A DNA stretch of 33,242 nt from Deltaproteobacteria bacterium (GTDB lineage: Bacteria > Desulfobacterota > Dissulfuribacteria > Dissulfuribacterales > QOAL01). The position numbers were made by a program, and so were the translations under genes. Shown piece after piece: positions 1-9,717 of this stretch. The notes beneath the pieces were generated by a model. The model saw nothing but the letters and a program-made list of their open reading frames with translations. It searched no databases and was not told where the DNA came from. Positions within the stretch are counted from its first letter, which is position 1. Every line of letters begins with the position of its first letter. The stretch is from NCBI GenBank assembly GCA_027003115.1, contig JALWYS010000191.1, forward strand, positions 2,857-36,098, written 5' to 3'.

Positions 1-152
1 TTCTTAAGGGGTTCATAACGGAAAGGGGCAAGATACTCCCAAGGCGCGTTACAGGAACATGTGCCAAGCACCAGAGGCGGCTTACAAACGCCATCAAAAA
101 GGCACGGATCATGGCACTGTTACCCTTTACATCCGGACACGCCATTGAGTGA
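1..152 (+). CDS. rpsR: 30S ribosomal protein S18, 3' end
   Basis: This is the C-terminal 49 residues of ribosomal protein S18, which binds next to S6 on the platform of the small subunit. The upstream part lies outside the window; the reading frame begins at base 3. The visible translation contains the typical S18 elements: a basic [12 protein letters not shown] segment, then [22 protein letters not shown], which is the conserved rRNA-contacting C-terminal helix region. The gene ends in TGA at 150-152. That stop overlaps the GTG start of the next gene (GTGA), so the two are probably translationally coupled. The gene order rpsR, DUF2232 protein, rplI is common in Desulfobacterota. Confidence 0.95.
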   Translation, partial: LKGFITERGKILPRRVTGTCAKHQRRLTNAIKKARIMALLPFTSGHAIE

Positions 153-1150
153 AGCCTGATGGCGTGAATTTTCATCCTTCAAGAGGCAAAGACCCGGTAA
201 CAGGTGCGCCAACCAAAGACATTCTGGCTGGCGTTGGCGCACTCGTTATACCGTCTCTTCTGCCTTCGCTAAATTCCATTCTACAGCTTTTTATGCCGGG
301 GATAGCAGCTGCCTTTTTTAACCTCGGTTCTGTCAGACGCAGCCTGCTTCTATTATCTCTGGTTTACGTTGCGGCAAGCCTTTTATTCCTGGCAGCTGGT
401 ATGGCACCATCCTCACTCATACTTGCCCAGGCAGTTGTCATCTGTGGAGTCCTTCTCATCTCCGTATGGAAGAAAGTGGAGGCCCCCAAAACGGTTATAG
501 TCATGACCATCGCCATACTGGCAATGTCCCTTGTGGTTATGGGCGTGGCTTCAGGCTGGAGGTTTCATCACGTGTACACCAAGATGGTTTCATCCATGAC
601 CTCTGAATATGACAAGGCCGTTGAGTTATATAAAAAGAATGCAGGTGCCCAGCTTCCCGTTCAACTTGATGAGATAATTCTCCAGGTCAAGCAGACCCTT
701 GTTACCTACTTTCCCGGTATTGTGTGCAGCTTTTTTGTTTTTTTAGGCCTTTCAAATACCTTGGTCTTTATAAAGATGAACCAGGCACGGGGGAGGGCAG
801 AGAATCTTGCGCCTGATTTTCACCAGTGGCGTATGCCGTGGGCGCTTGTTTGGCTGTTTATACTGTTTGGATTCATGGCCCTTTTGCCAACTGCCCCTTG
901 GAATTTGGCAGGGAAGAACGGGGTGCTGGTGGTAAGCGTGTTTTATCTGATTCAGGGCTTTTCTATCATGCAATTTTTCTTTAAAGTAATGGAGACTCCT
1001 GCATATGTGCGTTACCTTGTTTACGCATTAATAGGTATTCAGTGGTACGGTTTGCTGTTGGTTGTCCTTACTGGACTTATGGACAACTGGTTCGATTTCA
1101 GAAGGCGTTTGGAGGCAAGGATGTCTCCCAAGGGAGACGACCAGGAGTAG
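149..1150 (+). CDS. DUF2232 (YybS-like) multispanning membrane protein
   Basis: A 333-residue integral membrane protein of the DUF2232/YybS type, recognised mainly from its layout and its position between rpsR and rplI. Hydrophobic segments lie near residues 27-59, 65-84, 88-106, 115-134, 188-212, 231-250, 258-280 and 289-310. A hydrophilic segment at about 137-185 separates the N-terminal and C-terminal membrane halves. The molecular function of the family is not established. The GTG start at 149 overlaps the rpsR TGA, which supports this start and coupled translation. The C-terminus is short, charged and probably cytoplasmic. There is a 61-base gap to rplI. Family assignment is from context and hydropathy, not from a search. 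Confidence 0.75.
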   Translation: MKPDGVNFHPSRGKDPVTGAPTKDILAGVGALVIPSLLPSLNSILQLFMPGIAAAFFNLGSVRRSLLLLSLVYVAASLLFLAAGMAPSSLILAQAVVICGVLLISVWKKVEAPKTVIVMTIAILAMSLVVMGVASGWRFHHVYTKMVSSMTSEYDKAVELYKKNAGAQLPVQLDEIILQVKQTLVTYFPGIVCSFFVFLGLSNTLVFIKMNQARGRAENLAPDFHQWRMPWALVWLFILFGFMALLPTAPWNLAGKNGVLVVSVFYLIQGFSIMQFFFKVMETPAYVRYLVYALIGIQWYGLLLVVLTGLMDNWFDFRRRLEARMSPKGDDQE

Positions 1151-1211
1151 TATTCAGCCACCACGCTTTGAGCAAGGAGAAATAAAGACTATTGTTTTGG
1201 AGGATAAAGGC

Positions 1212-1655
1212 ATGGAAGTTATCTTGAATGAGAGCATTGAAAGCCTTGGTAAGGCAGGGGATATTGTCAACGTCTCTGACGGATATGCTAGAAACTATCT
1301 GATTCCCAAGGGAATTGCCATTGTTGCCAACAAGAAGAACCTTGTACAGATAGAAAAACAGCGTGCCGCCATCCTGGAAAGGGCTGCCAAGGTCCGCCAG
1401 GAGTTTGAGGCACTGGCAGAGCAGCTTTCAAAGCTCGACATAGAGATACCTGTCAAGGTTGGTGAGGAAGAAAAGCTATACGGCTCTGTCACTTCCATGG
1501 ACATAGCAAAGGCCATTGAAGATAAGGGCTACCAGGTGGACAGGAAGAAGATAGTCCTTCCTGAGCCAATCAAGGCCCTTGGTGAGTATGAGATCCCGGT
1601 AAAGCTTAGCCCGGATGTCACTGCCACAGTGAAGGTGAGGGTTGTATCCTCCTAG
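1212..1655 (+). CDS. rplI: 50S ribosomal protein L9
   Basis: A 147-residue L9, the usual length for the family. L9 binds 23S rRNA near the L1 stalk and helps hold the reading frame. The N-terminal rRNA-binding domain is clear: MEVILNESIESLGKAGDIVNVSDGYARNYLIPKG, residues 1-34, including the conserved GYARNYLIP signature. A long charged connecting helix follows at about 41-75, and then the C-terminal domain. An open frame extends 50 codons upstream, but that part overlaps the preceding gene and resembles nothing in L9. The ATG at 1212 matches the family N-terminus and is preceded by a GGAGG-like site near 1199-1203. Confidence 0.97.
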   Translation: MEVILNESIESLGKAGDIVNVSDGYARNYLIPKGIAIVANKKNLVQIEKQRAAILERAAKVRQEFEALAEQLSKLDIEIPVKVGEEEKLYGSVTSMDIAKAIEDKGYQVDRKKIVLPEPIKALGEYEIPVKLSPDVTATVKVRVVSS

Positions 1656-1667
1656 AATGCATCTGCA

Positions 1668-3047
1668 GTGAAGACCTTTGAAGTAAAGAGGCTCAAGCGG
1701 GATCAGTATCGTATCCCGCCCCAGAATATCGAGGCGGAACAGTGCGTCCTTGGTGGCATACTTATTGAGGCAGGCGCACTCCTTAAGGTCATCGAAATAA
1801 TAGAGCCGGATGACTTTTACAAGGAAAGCCACGCCATAATCTATTCTGCCATCATTGATCTTTTTGACAGGAATGAGCCTCAGGACCTTGTAACCGTACA
1901 CAACGAGCTGAAGCGCCGCGGACAGCTGGAGGCCGTTGGTGGCGCTATATACCTTGCCGAGCTTACTGAGACGGTTCCAGTTGCCTCAAACATCGATTAT
2001 TACGCAAGAATTGTACGGGATAAGGCCATACTAAGGAGGCTCATCAACAAAAGTTCAGATATAGTTTCCATGTGCTATGAGGAGGCAGAGGACGTTGACG
2101 ACATCCTTGAGTATGCAGAAAGTGCCGTCTTTGAGCTTTCTCAGGCCAAGATAAAGCAGTCCTTTCACAGGCTAAAGGACGTCCTAAAGGACAGTATAAA
2201 AAAGGTTGAAGATCTGTATGCAAAACGCGAGCTTGTCACTGGTGTCCCTTCCGGTTTCGCTGAACTTGACAAGCTTACGGCAGGATTCCAGCCATCTGAC
2301 CTCATTATAGTTGCAGGTAGACCTTCCATGGGGAAGACAGCGTTTGCGCTAAATATCGCCCAGCATGCCGCAGTTGCCAATAACATCCCCACAGCCATAT
2401 TCTCCCTTGAAATGTCAAAGGAGCAACTCGCCCTCAGGATGCTTTGTTCAGAGGCAATGGTGGATGCCCACAAGGTGCGTACAGGTTTTCTTGGAAGAGA
2501 AGACTGGACGAGACTCATCAATGCTGCCGGAGATCTTTCCAGGGCGCCCCTTTTCATAGATGATACGCCAGCCTTGAGCGTTCTTGAAATGAGGGCCAAG
2601 GCGCGAAGGTTGAAAAGTGATCAGGGAATTGGACTGGTTATCGTTGACTATCTGCAACTCATGCAGGGAAGAAGCGGAAGCGAGCGCAGGGAACAGGAAA
2701 TCTCGGAAATTTCAAGGTCGTTAAAGGCCATGGCCAAGGAACTCAATGTGCCTGTAATAGCCCTTTCCCAGTTGAACAGAAAGGTTGAAGACAGGCCAAA
2801 CAAGCGTCCCCAGATGTCCGATCTTAGGGAGTCTGGTGCAATAGAACAGGATGCAGATATCATTGCCTTTATTTACAGGGACGAGGTATACAACAGGGAC
2901 GAGAATAACCCTCGCCGCGGGAAGGCGGAGATAATAGTTGCCAAACAGAGAAACGGGCCAACTGGCACGGTTGTTTTGGCCTTTGTTGGAAAGTACTCAA
3001 CCTTCGGAAACCTTGCAGACGAAGAGCAGGCCCCAGATTTTGCTTGA
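1668..3047 (+). CDS. dnaB: Replicative DNA helicase DnaB
   Basis: A 459-residue hexameric 5'-3' helicase that unwinds DNA at the replication fork and recruits primase. The N-terminal DnaB domain (about residues 15-120) contains the typical start PPQNIEAEQCVLGGILIE. The RecA-like C-terminal domain follows a linker near 160-190. Walker A is GRPSMGKT at 217-224. The IVDYLQLM Walker B region and the DLRESGAIEQDAD segment are both present. The GTG at 1668 is used because an ATG at 1657 runs into a stop within four codons. The gene lies 12 bases after rplI, and its 3' end overlaps the start of rsmG, consistent with one operon. Confidence 0.97.
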   Translation: MKTFEVKRLKRDQYRIPPQNIEAEQCVLGGILIEAGALLKVIEIIEPDDFYKESHAIIYSAIIDLFDRNEPQDLVTVHNELKRRGQLEAVGGAIYLAELTETVPVASNIDYYARIVRDKAILRRLINKSSDIVSMCYEEAEDVDDILEYAESAVFELSQAKIKQSFHRLKDVLKDSIKKVEDLYAKRELVTGVPSGFAELDKLTAGFQPSDLIIVAGRPSMGKTAFALNIAQHAAVANNIPTAIFSLEMSKEQLALRMLCSEAMVDAHKVRTGFLGREDWTRLINAAGDLSRAPLFIDDTPALSVLEMRAKARRLKSDQGIGLVIVDYLQLMQGRSGSERREQEISEISRSLKAMAKELNVPVIALSQLNRKVEDRPNKRPQMSDLRESGAIEQDADIIAFIYRDEVYNRDENNPRRGKAEIIVAKQRNGPTGTVVLAFVGKYSTFGNLADEEQAPDFA

Positions 3048-3693
3048 GGCCATAAGGACCGTTTCAAGGGCCTTTGACTTTCCCCTTAGTTCCAGCCAGG
3101 AAAGGAATCTTCTCACCTACTTTTCAACCCTGCATGACTGGAACAGATCCATAAATCTTACAGGAATCAGAGAGCCGGATATCCTTGTCTACAAGCACCT
3201 GGGGGACAGCCTTATTTTCGAAAGCTTTACCGATAAGGCAGCAGGTAGTCTTCTTGATATAGGCACAGGCCAAGGGGTACCAGGGCTTGTTCTGAAAATC
3301 ATAAGGCCTGATATCTACGTGGTCTTGGCAGAGGCGGTGAAGAAGAAGTGCTCCTTTTTGCGTTATGTCTCCTCCCTTTTAAGGCTCACCGGGATCGAGG
3401 TGGAAGAAGGACGGCTTGAAAAGGGGGCACGGCCAAAGGGCACGCCCGATGAGGGCTTTGACATGGTTGTAAGTCAGGCAGCAGGCAGCCTTGAATGGCT
3501 GCTTAACCTTTCTGCTCCCCTTGTTTCTGAAAAAGGAAAGATTGCCTCCCTCAAGGGGCCTTCTGTTAAAAAGGAGATCAATGTTATCAAGGAGAAGGCA
3601 AGGAGGCTTGGGTTTGGGGTGGTGGCAAAAGAGATAGTCCTTCCGGTATTAAATCATGAAAGGATCATGGTCCTTTTTGAAAGGGCCCTATGA
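3040..3693 (+). CDS. rsmG: 16S rRNA (guanine-N7) methyltransferase RsmG (GidB)
   Basis: RsmG adds the N7 methyl group to G527 of 16S rRNA using S-adenosylmethionine. With the TTG start at 3040 the protein is 217 residues, normal for the family. Its N-terminus aligns with the usual RsmG pattern: a short helix, then LLTYFSTLHDWNRSINLTGIR at about 24-44. The SAM-binding glycine motif LLDIGTGQGVPG is at 71-82. The frame is open up to 2938, but that part lies inside dnaB and does not look like RsmG. The start overlaps the last 8 bases of dnaB, suggesting coupled translation. No convincing intrinsic terminator is visible between this gene and the convergent glmM. Confidence 0.92.
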   Translation: MLEAIRTVSRAFDFPLSSSQERNLLTYFSTLHDWNRSINLTGIREPDILVYKHLGDSLIFESFTDKAAGSLLDIGTGQGVPGLVLKIIRPDIYVVLAEAVKKKCSFLRYVSSLLRLTGIEVEEGRLEKGARPKGTPDEGFDMVVSQAAGSLEWLLNLSAPLVSEKGKIASLKGPSVKKEINVIKEKARRLGFGVVAKEIVLPVLNHERIMVLFERAL

Positions 3694-3756
3694 AACCTTA
3701 AATAGTCATATACTTGAGCTATTTTCATGGCTTTTGGTTTATTTTCAAAGCTGTTA

Positions 3757-5112
3757 TCAGTTTTTGCACGCCTTTTCTATATGGGCAGAAAGTTCCTTTC
3801 CGATCTGCTCGATTTCCTTCTCATCTTCTCCTTCCACCATGATCCTGATCACAGGCTCTGTCCCAGAGGGCCTGATAAGTATCCTTCCCCTTGAGCCAAG
3901 CGTTTCTTCTAGTTTTTCTTGAAGCTCTTTAAGACCTTGAATCTCATCAATGGGCCGCCTTTCCGTAAGCGTCACGTTGTACAGGACCTGTGGGAAGGTC
4001 TCCATTACGGAGGCCAGTTCAGAAAGTGGACGCTTGGTGCGCTGCATGACGGCAAGAAGTTGAAGTGCCGCAAGAATACCGTCCCCGGTTGTGATGTGGT
4101 CCATAAAGATGAGATGTCCTGACTGCTCGCCTCCAAAGTTGTACCCCTTCTCCCTCATGGCCTCCACAACGTAGCGGTCTCCAACCTTCGTACGAACCAG
4201 CCTTCCTCCCATTTTTTTAAGTGCCTTTTCAAGGCCCATGTTGCTCATTACCGTGGCAACAACTGTATTGTAGTTGAGCTTTTTGTTCTCTATCATGTCC
4301 TTGGCACAAATGGCCATAATGTGGTCGCCGTCCACTACGTTCCCCTTCTCATCTACCACTATCACCCGGTCACCATCTCCATCCAGGGCGATGCCCATAT
4401 CGGCACCGCTTGTACGCACAAGCTCCTGCATGAGATCGGGATAGAGTGCCCCGCAGTTTTCGTTTATGTTGATACCGTTTGGCTCAACCCCTATCTTTAT
4501 TACCTCTGCCCCAAGTTCCTCGAATACGGCAGGAGCGACTTTGTAGGTTGCACCATTGGCACAATCAAGCACTATCTTGAGCCCATCCAGGGTCAGCTCC
4601 TTGGGAAAGGTGTGTTTTGCAAAAACGATGTACCTTCCCCGGGCATCGTCTATCCTGTATGCCTTGCCCACGTCCTTTCCAGTGGGCATCTCTTTTTCTA
4701 GGGTGGGAGACTCCATGAGCTCCTCTATCCTTGCCTCAACACGATCTGGAAGCTTAAAACCGTCGTGAGAAAAGAGCTTGATTCCATTGTCCTGAAATGG
4801 ATTGTGAGACGCAGATATCACCACTCCAGCATCTGCCCTCATACTCTCTGTGAGAAAGGCAATGGCAGGGGTAGGCATGGGGCCAACCAGCAATACGTCC
4901 ACACCCATGGAACAAATGCCTGCTGCCAGAGCGTTTTCAAGCATGTAACAGGAAAGTCTGGTGTCCTTTCCAATAAGTATTCTTGGGTTTCTGCTTCTTT
5001 CGTTCTTGAATATGTAGGCCACTGCCCTGCCAAGGTTCATGGCCATGTCAGTAGTCATGGGATAGACATTTGCCAGTCCTCTTACACCATCTGTACCAAA
5101 AAGATTCCTCAT
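3757..5112 (-). CDS. glmM: Phosphoglucosamine mutase GlmM
   Basis: GlmM interconverts glucosamine-6-phosphate and glucosamine-1-phosphate, feeding UDP-GlcNAc for peptidoglycan and LPS. The protein is 451 residues, the usual size. Visible motifs are the N-terminal FGTDGVRG (5-12), the phosphoserine active site ISASHNP with Ser102, the metal-binding loop DGDGDR (244-249), the sugar-binding GGEQSGH, and the C-terminal phosphate-binding RPSGTEP. The ATG start overlaps the stop of the ybbR gene (ATGA). It is the last gene of a run that also carries the diadenylate cyclase and its regulator. In Firmicutes, GlmM is known to be physically and functionally tied to CdaA; the conserved order suggests a similar link here (inference). 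Confidence 0.97.
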   Translation of the reverse strand: MRNLFGTDGVRGLANVYPMTTDMAMNLGRAVAYIFKNERSRNPRILIGKDTRLSCYMLENALAAGICSMGVDVLLVGPMPTPAIAFLTESMRADAGVVISASHNPFQDNGIKLFSHDGFKLPDRVEARIEELMESPTLEKEMPTGKDVGKAYRIDDARGRYIVFAKHTFPKELTLDGLKIVLDCANGATYKVAPAVFEELGAEVIKIGVEPNGININENCGALYPDLMQELVRTSGADMGIALDGDGDRVIVVDEKGNVVDGDHIMAICAKDMIENKKLNYNTVVATVMSNMGLEKALKKMGGRLVRTKVGDRYVVEAMREKGYNFGGEQSGHLIFMDHITTGDGILAALQLLAVMQRTKRPLSELASVMETFPQVLYNVTLTERRPIDEIQGLKELQEKLEETLGSRGRILIRPSGTEPVIRIMVEGEDEKEIEQIGKELSAHIEKACKN

Positions 5113-6035
5113 CTTATCTTCTCCCTGGATATTCTCACTTGGACCTTCTTGGGGATAATCTCAAGACATTCAAAGCCTGGTGGCCCCTGTGCCCTGGGCT
5201 CAACGGTATACCTGCCAGGTTGCAGGGACGTGGCGTTTACGCTTACACTGATATCCTCAATTCGGAGTTTCTTCAAGGCCGGGATCTCACCACAAAGTTT
5301 TACCGTCACCTCAGTGGGCCATACAGAGACTTTATATTGGCCCTGATAAATGCGCACAGGCACATGTTTTATCTGCCTTACTCCCTTCTTAGGACGTATG
5401 TAAACGGTAACCCTGAATTTGTAAGCCCCTTCCACGCTAATCCTGAGATTTCCAATGTCCGGACTTGAGATGGCCGTAAATGTCTTTCTTGCACCTGTCA
5501 GGTCAACTGGCAGGAGCTTCAGCTCCTTTATGGATGCCACCACCTTAGCCGGCCCGCTTATTTGTGTTGCAAGGGGCTGAACCATCACCCGTTCCACTTC
5601 GTATCCCTGGGCAGGCTTGTTTATCAGCACAGGCCTTACCGGAACCGTTTTCCTCAGAAGTGGTTGAAGTACTATTTCAATGATGCTTGGCTTAATCCTC
5701 AGGACCTTTACACCCCCGGGAAGGGAAAAGTCGTCTGCTGCCAGATGAATCAGCATCTTTCCGGGGGATGCGTCCTTTAGATCAATAACCTTGGTAAGAT
5801 TCTGAGAAGCAATGTTTCTTATGATGGAGCGGGGCCCGAAAACCCGTATTTGTATGTCCGAGGGGAGGTCGTTGGAAATGACCAGGTTAGAGGGAAGGTT
5901 TATTATTTCAATGGGAATAGACAGGCCTATCTCCGCCTTTTCCTGACCGACCACAAAAGACCACAGGGTAATGGAAAAGGCCAGTGCAATGATCTTTAGA
6001 TGCCAGTCCCTTATGAAGATGTCGCGCCAGTTCAT
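5109..6035 (-). CDS. YbbR-domain protein, CdaR-like regulator of diadenylate cyclase
   Basis: A 308-residue membrane-anchored protein with YbbR repeats. One N-terminal transmembrane helix (about residues 13-31) precedes an extracytoplasmic portion made of repeated beta-rich YbbR-like units. These can be seen as recurring segments of the type [18 protein letters not shown] and VPVRIYQG. In organisms where it has been studied, this protein (CdaR) modulates the c-di-AMP synthase CdaA. The start codon directly abuts the cdaA stop codon, and its own stop overlaps glmM by 4 bases. The cdaA-cdaR-glmM order is the classical arrangement. Function is by family and context. Confidence 0.85.
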   Translation of the reverse strand: MNWRDIFIRDWHLKIIALAFSITLWSFVVGQEKAEIGLSIPIEIINLPSNLVISNDLPSDIQIRVFGPRSIIRNIASQNLTKVIDLKDASPGKMLIHLAADDFSLPGGVKVLRIKPSIIEIVLQPLLRKTVPVRPVLINKPAQGYEVERVMVQPLATQISGPAKVVASIKELKLLPVDLTGARKTFTAISSPDIGNLRISVEGAYKFRVTVYIRPKKGVRQIKHVPVRIYQGQYKVSVWPTEVTVKLCGEIPALKKLRIEDISVSVNATSLQPGRYTVEPRAQGPPGFECLEIIPKKVQVRISREKIR

Positions 6036-6833
6036 CTACTTTAACCTCGAGCGCCAGCGGGAGGCCTCTTTTTCCTCGGTGGTTGAAAAGCTGTTGTGGA
6101 GAATGCGCCTCAAGATTCCTGGGCTTATGTCCCTTGTGATTCTGCCTGCTATTGCCACGGATATGGCCCCAGTCTCCTCTGATACTATTACGGTTACCGC
6201 ATCGGTCTGCTCGGTAATACCAATTCCTGCCCTGTGTCTTGTGCCCAGTCTTCTACTTATGGCCGGATTTGATGTAAGGGGAAGAACGCATCCGGCTGCC
6301 GCAAGTCGCCCGCCCTGGATAATCACGGCCCCATCATGAAGGGGGGTGCACTTGGCAAATATGGTGTTAAGGAGCATACGGCTCACCTCGGCATCTATCC
6401 TTGTGCCGGTTTCAATGTACTCATTAAGGCCAATGGTTCGCTCAAGGACTATTAGTGCACCAGTCTTTGTTGAGGAAAGTTCGGAAGCGGCCTTTGCCAC
6501 CTCTTCCAAGGCATGAAAGGTCTTGACCTTGTATCTGAGGAAGGGTGGCTGGCCAAACTGGGTGAGAACGCGCCTGATATCATCTTGAAAGACGATTACA
6601 ACCAGCAAAAAGATGGAGCTTAGGGCAGTGCCAAGGAGCCAGTGGAGGGTATAGAGTTGGAGCTGCTTGGCCACAAAGTAGATGAGGATTATTACCCCAA
6701 GCCCTGCAGCCATCTGAACGGCCCTGGTGCCTCTAATGAGCACCATGATCCTGTAGATTATGAAGGCTACAAGAAAGATATCTATTATGTCCTGCCAGCG
6801 CAGAATTGGGAGGAACTGGTGCAGGGAATCCAT
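6036..6833 (-). CDS. cdaA: Diadenylate cyclase CdaA (DisA_N domain, membrane type)
   Basis: Makes the second messenger c-di-AMP from two ATP. Three N-terminal membrane helices (about residues 14-32, 40-56, 66-82) are followed by a DAC/DisA_N catalytic domain. The domain has the diagnostic DGA motif (167-169, within LHDGAVII) and the RHR motif (199-201, within GTRHRAGIGITE). I chose the ATG at 6833, which shares a base with the folP stop (TGATG) and follows an AAGGGGAA-like ribosome site. An in-frame GTG three bases upstream is possible. Length 265 residues is typical. The gene sits between folP and the ybbR regulator. Confidence 0.93.
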   Translation of the reverse strand: MDSLHQFLPILRWQDIIDIFLVAFIIYRIMVLIRGTRAVQMAAGLGVIILIYFVAKQLQLYTLHWLLGTALSSIFLLVVIVFQDDIRRVLTQFGQPPFLRYKVKTFHALEEVAKAASELSSTKTGALIVLERTIGLNEYIETGTRIDAEVSRMLLNTIFAKCTPLHDGAVIIQGGRLAAAGCVLPLTSNPAISRRLGTRHRAGIGITEQTDAVTVIVSEETGAISVAIAGRITRDISPGILRRILHNSFSTTEEKEASRWRSRLK

Positions 6834-7693
6834 CACTCAGATTCCCCTTTCCTTATTCTCAGCGCATGTGCAACCTTGATGGCATCGATACAGCATCCAG
6901 GTTCATGAACCCTAACAAGCCCTGCCCCGTTCAATACCGCTGCCACCACGGCCCCACAGGTGGCAACATCCCTGTGGCTCGGTGTCTTTATGCCTGTTAT
7001 CTCACCAAGAAAGGCCTTTCTCGACGGGCCAACGAGAATGGGTCTTTGAAGGTCCAGAAATGCTTTTATGTTATTGATGATGTCCAGGTTGTCCAGAAAA
7101 CGCTTTCCAAAGCCAATTCCAGGGTCAAGAATTATCTGATGCCTGCCTATGTCCCTGCTCAGGCAGAACTCTATTCTTTCTTCAAAAAAATCGTGTATTT
7201 CTTTGATTACGTCTTCATAGTAGGGGTTTAACTGCATGTCCCTGGGCGTGCCCTTCATGTGCATAAGTATCACTGGGACACCCCTTTGGGCAACAAGGTC
7301 AGCCATCCTTTCATCAAATCTTAGTGCACTGATGTCATTTATCATGTCTGCCCCTTTATCAAGGGCAGCCTTTGCAACCTCTGACTTTGTGGTATCAACC
7401 GAGATGGGGATATCAGAGAATGACCTTATGGCCCTTACTGCACTAGTCACCCTTTCTAACTCTTGTTCAAGGGGAACTGGCTCGGAAAAGGGGCGGGATG
7501 ATTCGCCTCCCACGTCGATTATGTGGGCTCCATCCGAAATGAGTTTTTTGCACTGGGTTGTTATGGCCGCATTATTAAGAAAGCGGCCTCCGTCTGAAAA
7601 GGAGTCAGGGGTCACATTGAGGACCCCCATTACAATGGTCTGTTTTTGAGGATTTAGGTCAGCATGTCGGCATCTTATTGCATAATTGGTCAT
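6833..7693 (-). CDS. folP: Dihydropteroate synthase
   Basis: FolP joins para-aminobenzoate to the pterin pyrophosphate in folate synthesis and is the sulfonamide target. The protein is 286 residues. Family signatures are the N-terminal [16 protein letters not shown] (21-36), [14 protein letters not shown]-like [11 protein letters not shown], the DTTKSEVA strand, LDPGIGFGK, and the C-terminal [14 protein letters not shown]. The start ATG overlaps the ftsH stop (ATGA). The ftsH-folP pairing is widespread in bacteria; here cdaA follows with a one-base overlap, so all are probably on one message. Confidence 0.96.
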   Translation of the reverse strand: MTNYAIRCRHADLNPQKQTIVMGVLNVTPDSFSDGGRFLNNAAITTQCKKLISDGAHIIDVGGESSRPFSEPVPLEQELERVTSAVRAIRSFSDIPISVDTTKSEVAKAALDKGADMINDISALRFDERMADLVAQRGVPVILMHMKGTPRDMQLNPYYEDVIKEIHDFFEERIEFCLSRDIGRHQIILDPGIGFGKRFLDNLDIINNIKAFLDLQRPILVGPSRKAFLGEITGIKTPSHRDVATCGAVVAAVLNGAGLVRVHEPGCCIDAIKVAHALRIRKGESE

Positions 7694-9543
7694 TTATCAG
7701 AAGGACCGTCGCTTTCCTCTTCTTTTTGTGATTCTGCATCCTCTTCTTTTTTTCGGCACTTGGAAAGGATTTCGTCAATATCCTTGGCGTCCAGGGTTTC
7801 GTTTTCAAGAAGACCCTCTGCAATTTGGTGCAGACATTCAATGTTTTCTGTCAGCAGCCGCTTTGTCTTGTCGTAGGTTTCCTTAACCAGCTTTTCAATG
7901 GCCTTGTCTATTTTCTGGGCTGTTGCCTCGCTGTATTCGCGAACATGACCGAAATCCCTGCCGAGGAATACTTCGTCGTTTTGTTTCTGAAAGGCAACCG
8001 GTCCTATGTCGTCACTCATGCCCCATTCACAAACCATCTTCCTGGCAAGGGAGGAGACACGTTCTATGTCGTTTCCGGCTCCGGTGGTATAGTCTTCAAA
8101 TATGATTTCCTCGGCTACCCTGCCACCTAAGAGTATGGCCAGATTGTTCATCAGGTAGGAACGCGGGTAGGTGTGCCTTTCATCCTCAGGAAGCTGCTGG
8201 GTAAGGCCAAGGGCCCTGCCTCTGGGGATTATGGTCACCTTGTGGACAGGGTCTGTTCCAGGAAGGAGCTTTGCTATCAGGCAGTGACCAGCCTCATGGT
8301 AAGCAGTGATTCTCTTTTCCTTGTCAGACATTATCATGCTTTTTCTTTCCACGCCCATGAGGACCTTGTCCTTGGCCATCTCAAAGTCCACCATTTCCAC
8401 CTTTTCCTTGTTGGCCCTTGCGGCAATGAGGGCGGCCTCGTTAACGAGGTTTTCAAGATCAGCCCCTGAAAAACCTGGTGTTCCCTTGGCAATTACGGAT
8501 ATGTCAACATCGTCAGCAAGGGGTGTCTTTGCCGCATGCACCTTGAGGATGGCCTCACGACCTCTCACGTCAGGCACAGGAACCACCACCTGCCTGTCGA
8601 AACGCCCTGGACGGAGAAGGGCAGGGTCCAAGACGTCGGGCCTGTTGGTGGCAGAAATGACAATAACGCCCTCGGATGTTTCAAAGCCATCCATCTCCAC
8701 TAGAAGCTGGTTGAGGGTTTGTTCCCTTTCGTCATGTCCGCCTCCAAGGCCTGCGCCCCTATGACGGCCAACTGCGTCTATTTCGTCTATAAATATGATG
8801 CAGGGTGCGTGTTTCTTTGCCTGAAGAAAGAGATCACGCACACGGGATGCGCCAACACCTACGAACATCTCCACGAAGTCCGACCCGCTGATGCTGAAAA
8901 AGGGAACTCCTGCCTCCCCAGCAATGGCCTTTGCAAGCAAGGTCTTACCTGTTCCCGGAGGTCCAACAAGGAGCACGCCCTTTGGAATCCTTCCTCCTAG
9001 TTTTGTAAATTTCTTTGGGTCCTTGAGGAAGTCTATTACCTCGGTCAGTTCCTCTTTGGCCTCGTCAACGCCTGCAACGTCCTTGAATGTCACGTTGATG
9101 TTCTGACCGTTAAGCATCTTGGCCTTGCTTCGACCAAAGGACATGGCCCGACCGCCTCCGGTTTGCATCTGTCGCATGAAGAATATCCACACTCCAATGA
9201 GCAGGAGCATGGGAAACCACGATATGAGGAGGGTGAGGTACCAGGGGGTTTCCTCAATGGGCTTAACCTGGATGGTTACGCCCCTTTTCTTGAGTTCAGG
9301 TATAAGATCCTGATCCTGAAACGGGATAGCTGTCTTGAATTTTTGCTGGTTTTCAAAGACACCATCCACCTTTTCATTTTGTATAATTACCTTGGCGACC
9401 TCGCCCTTTTCCACGTAATTAAGGAAATCGCTGTAGGTTATCTCCTGTACGTTGGTCTGGGGCTTGTTGAAAAGATTGAACAAAAATACGACAACAAGGC
9501 CTATTACAAGCCAAAGGCTGAGATTTTTATAAAAGGTATTCAA
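7690..9543 (-). CDS. ftsH: ATP-dependent zinc metalloprotease FtsH
   Basis: Membrane-bound AAA+ protease that degrades misfolded membrane proteins and selected regulators. It has 617 residues. There are two membrane helices (about 9-25 and 103-123) flanking a small periplasmic domain. The AAA module has Walker A GPPGTGKT (194-201), Walker B IIFIDE (249-254) and the second region of homology with [20 protein letters not shown]. The zinc site HEAGH is at 416-420. The start is a TTG at 9543, seven bases after a strong GGAGG on the minus strand. The C-terminal tail is rich in Lys/Glu/Asp. The 174-base gap upstream separates it from tilS and may hold its own promoter, although I could not assign one. 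Confidence 0.97.
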   Translation of the reverse strand: MNTFYKNLSLWLVIGLVVVFLFNLFNKPQTNVQEITYSDFLNYVEKGEVAKVIIQNEKVDGVFENQQKFKTAIPFQDQDLIPELKKRGVTIQVKPIEETPWYLTLLISWFPMLLLIGVWIFFMRQMQTGGGRAMSFGRSKAKMLNGQNINVTFKDVAGVDEAKEELTEVIDFLKDPKKFTKLGGRIPKGVLLVGPPGTGKTLLAKAIAGEAGVPFFSISGSDFVEMFVGVGASRVRDLFLQAKKHAPCIIFIDEIDAVGRHRGAGLGGGHDEREQTLNQLLVEMDGFETSEGVIVISATNRPDVLDPALLRPGRFDRQVVVPVPDVRGREAILKVHAAKTPLADDVDISVIAKGTPGFSGADLENLVNEAALIAARANKEKVEMVDFEMAKDKVLMGVERKSMIMSDKEKRITAYHEAGHCLIAKLLPGTDPVHKVTIIPRGRALGLTQQLPEDERHTYPRSYLMNNLAILLGGRVAEEIIFEDYTTGAGNDIERVSSLARKMVCEWGMSDDIGPVAFQKQNDEVFLGRDFGHVREYSEATAQKIDKAIEKLVKETYDKTKRLLTENIECLHQIAEGLLENETLDAKDIDEILSKCRKKEEDAESQKEEESDGPSDK

Positions 9544-9717
9544 ATACGTTCCTCCAGTTTCAGTGTAATCAACCTGTTGGATTTATAGATTTTGGAAGTT
9601 GATCCAATTTTTTTCGAAAAAACAACTCTGACATCCATTTATTAAATTAACTGATGCCTCAATACAAATGCAACCAAAAAAGCAGCCTGTGGTGGTTGAG
9701 TGCTAAAAAAGCCCCTT

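Noticed and set aside
3694-3756. Bidirectional terminator between rsmG and glmM
   Set aside because: Only weak AT-rich 5-6-bp pairings (AAATAG/CTATTT, GCTTT/AAAGC) with long loops and no T-runs.
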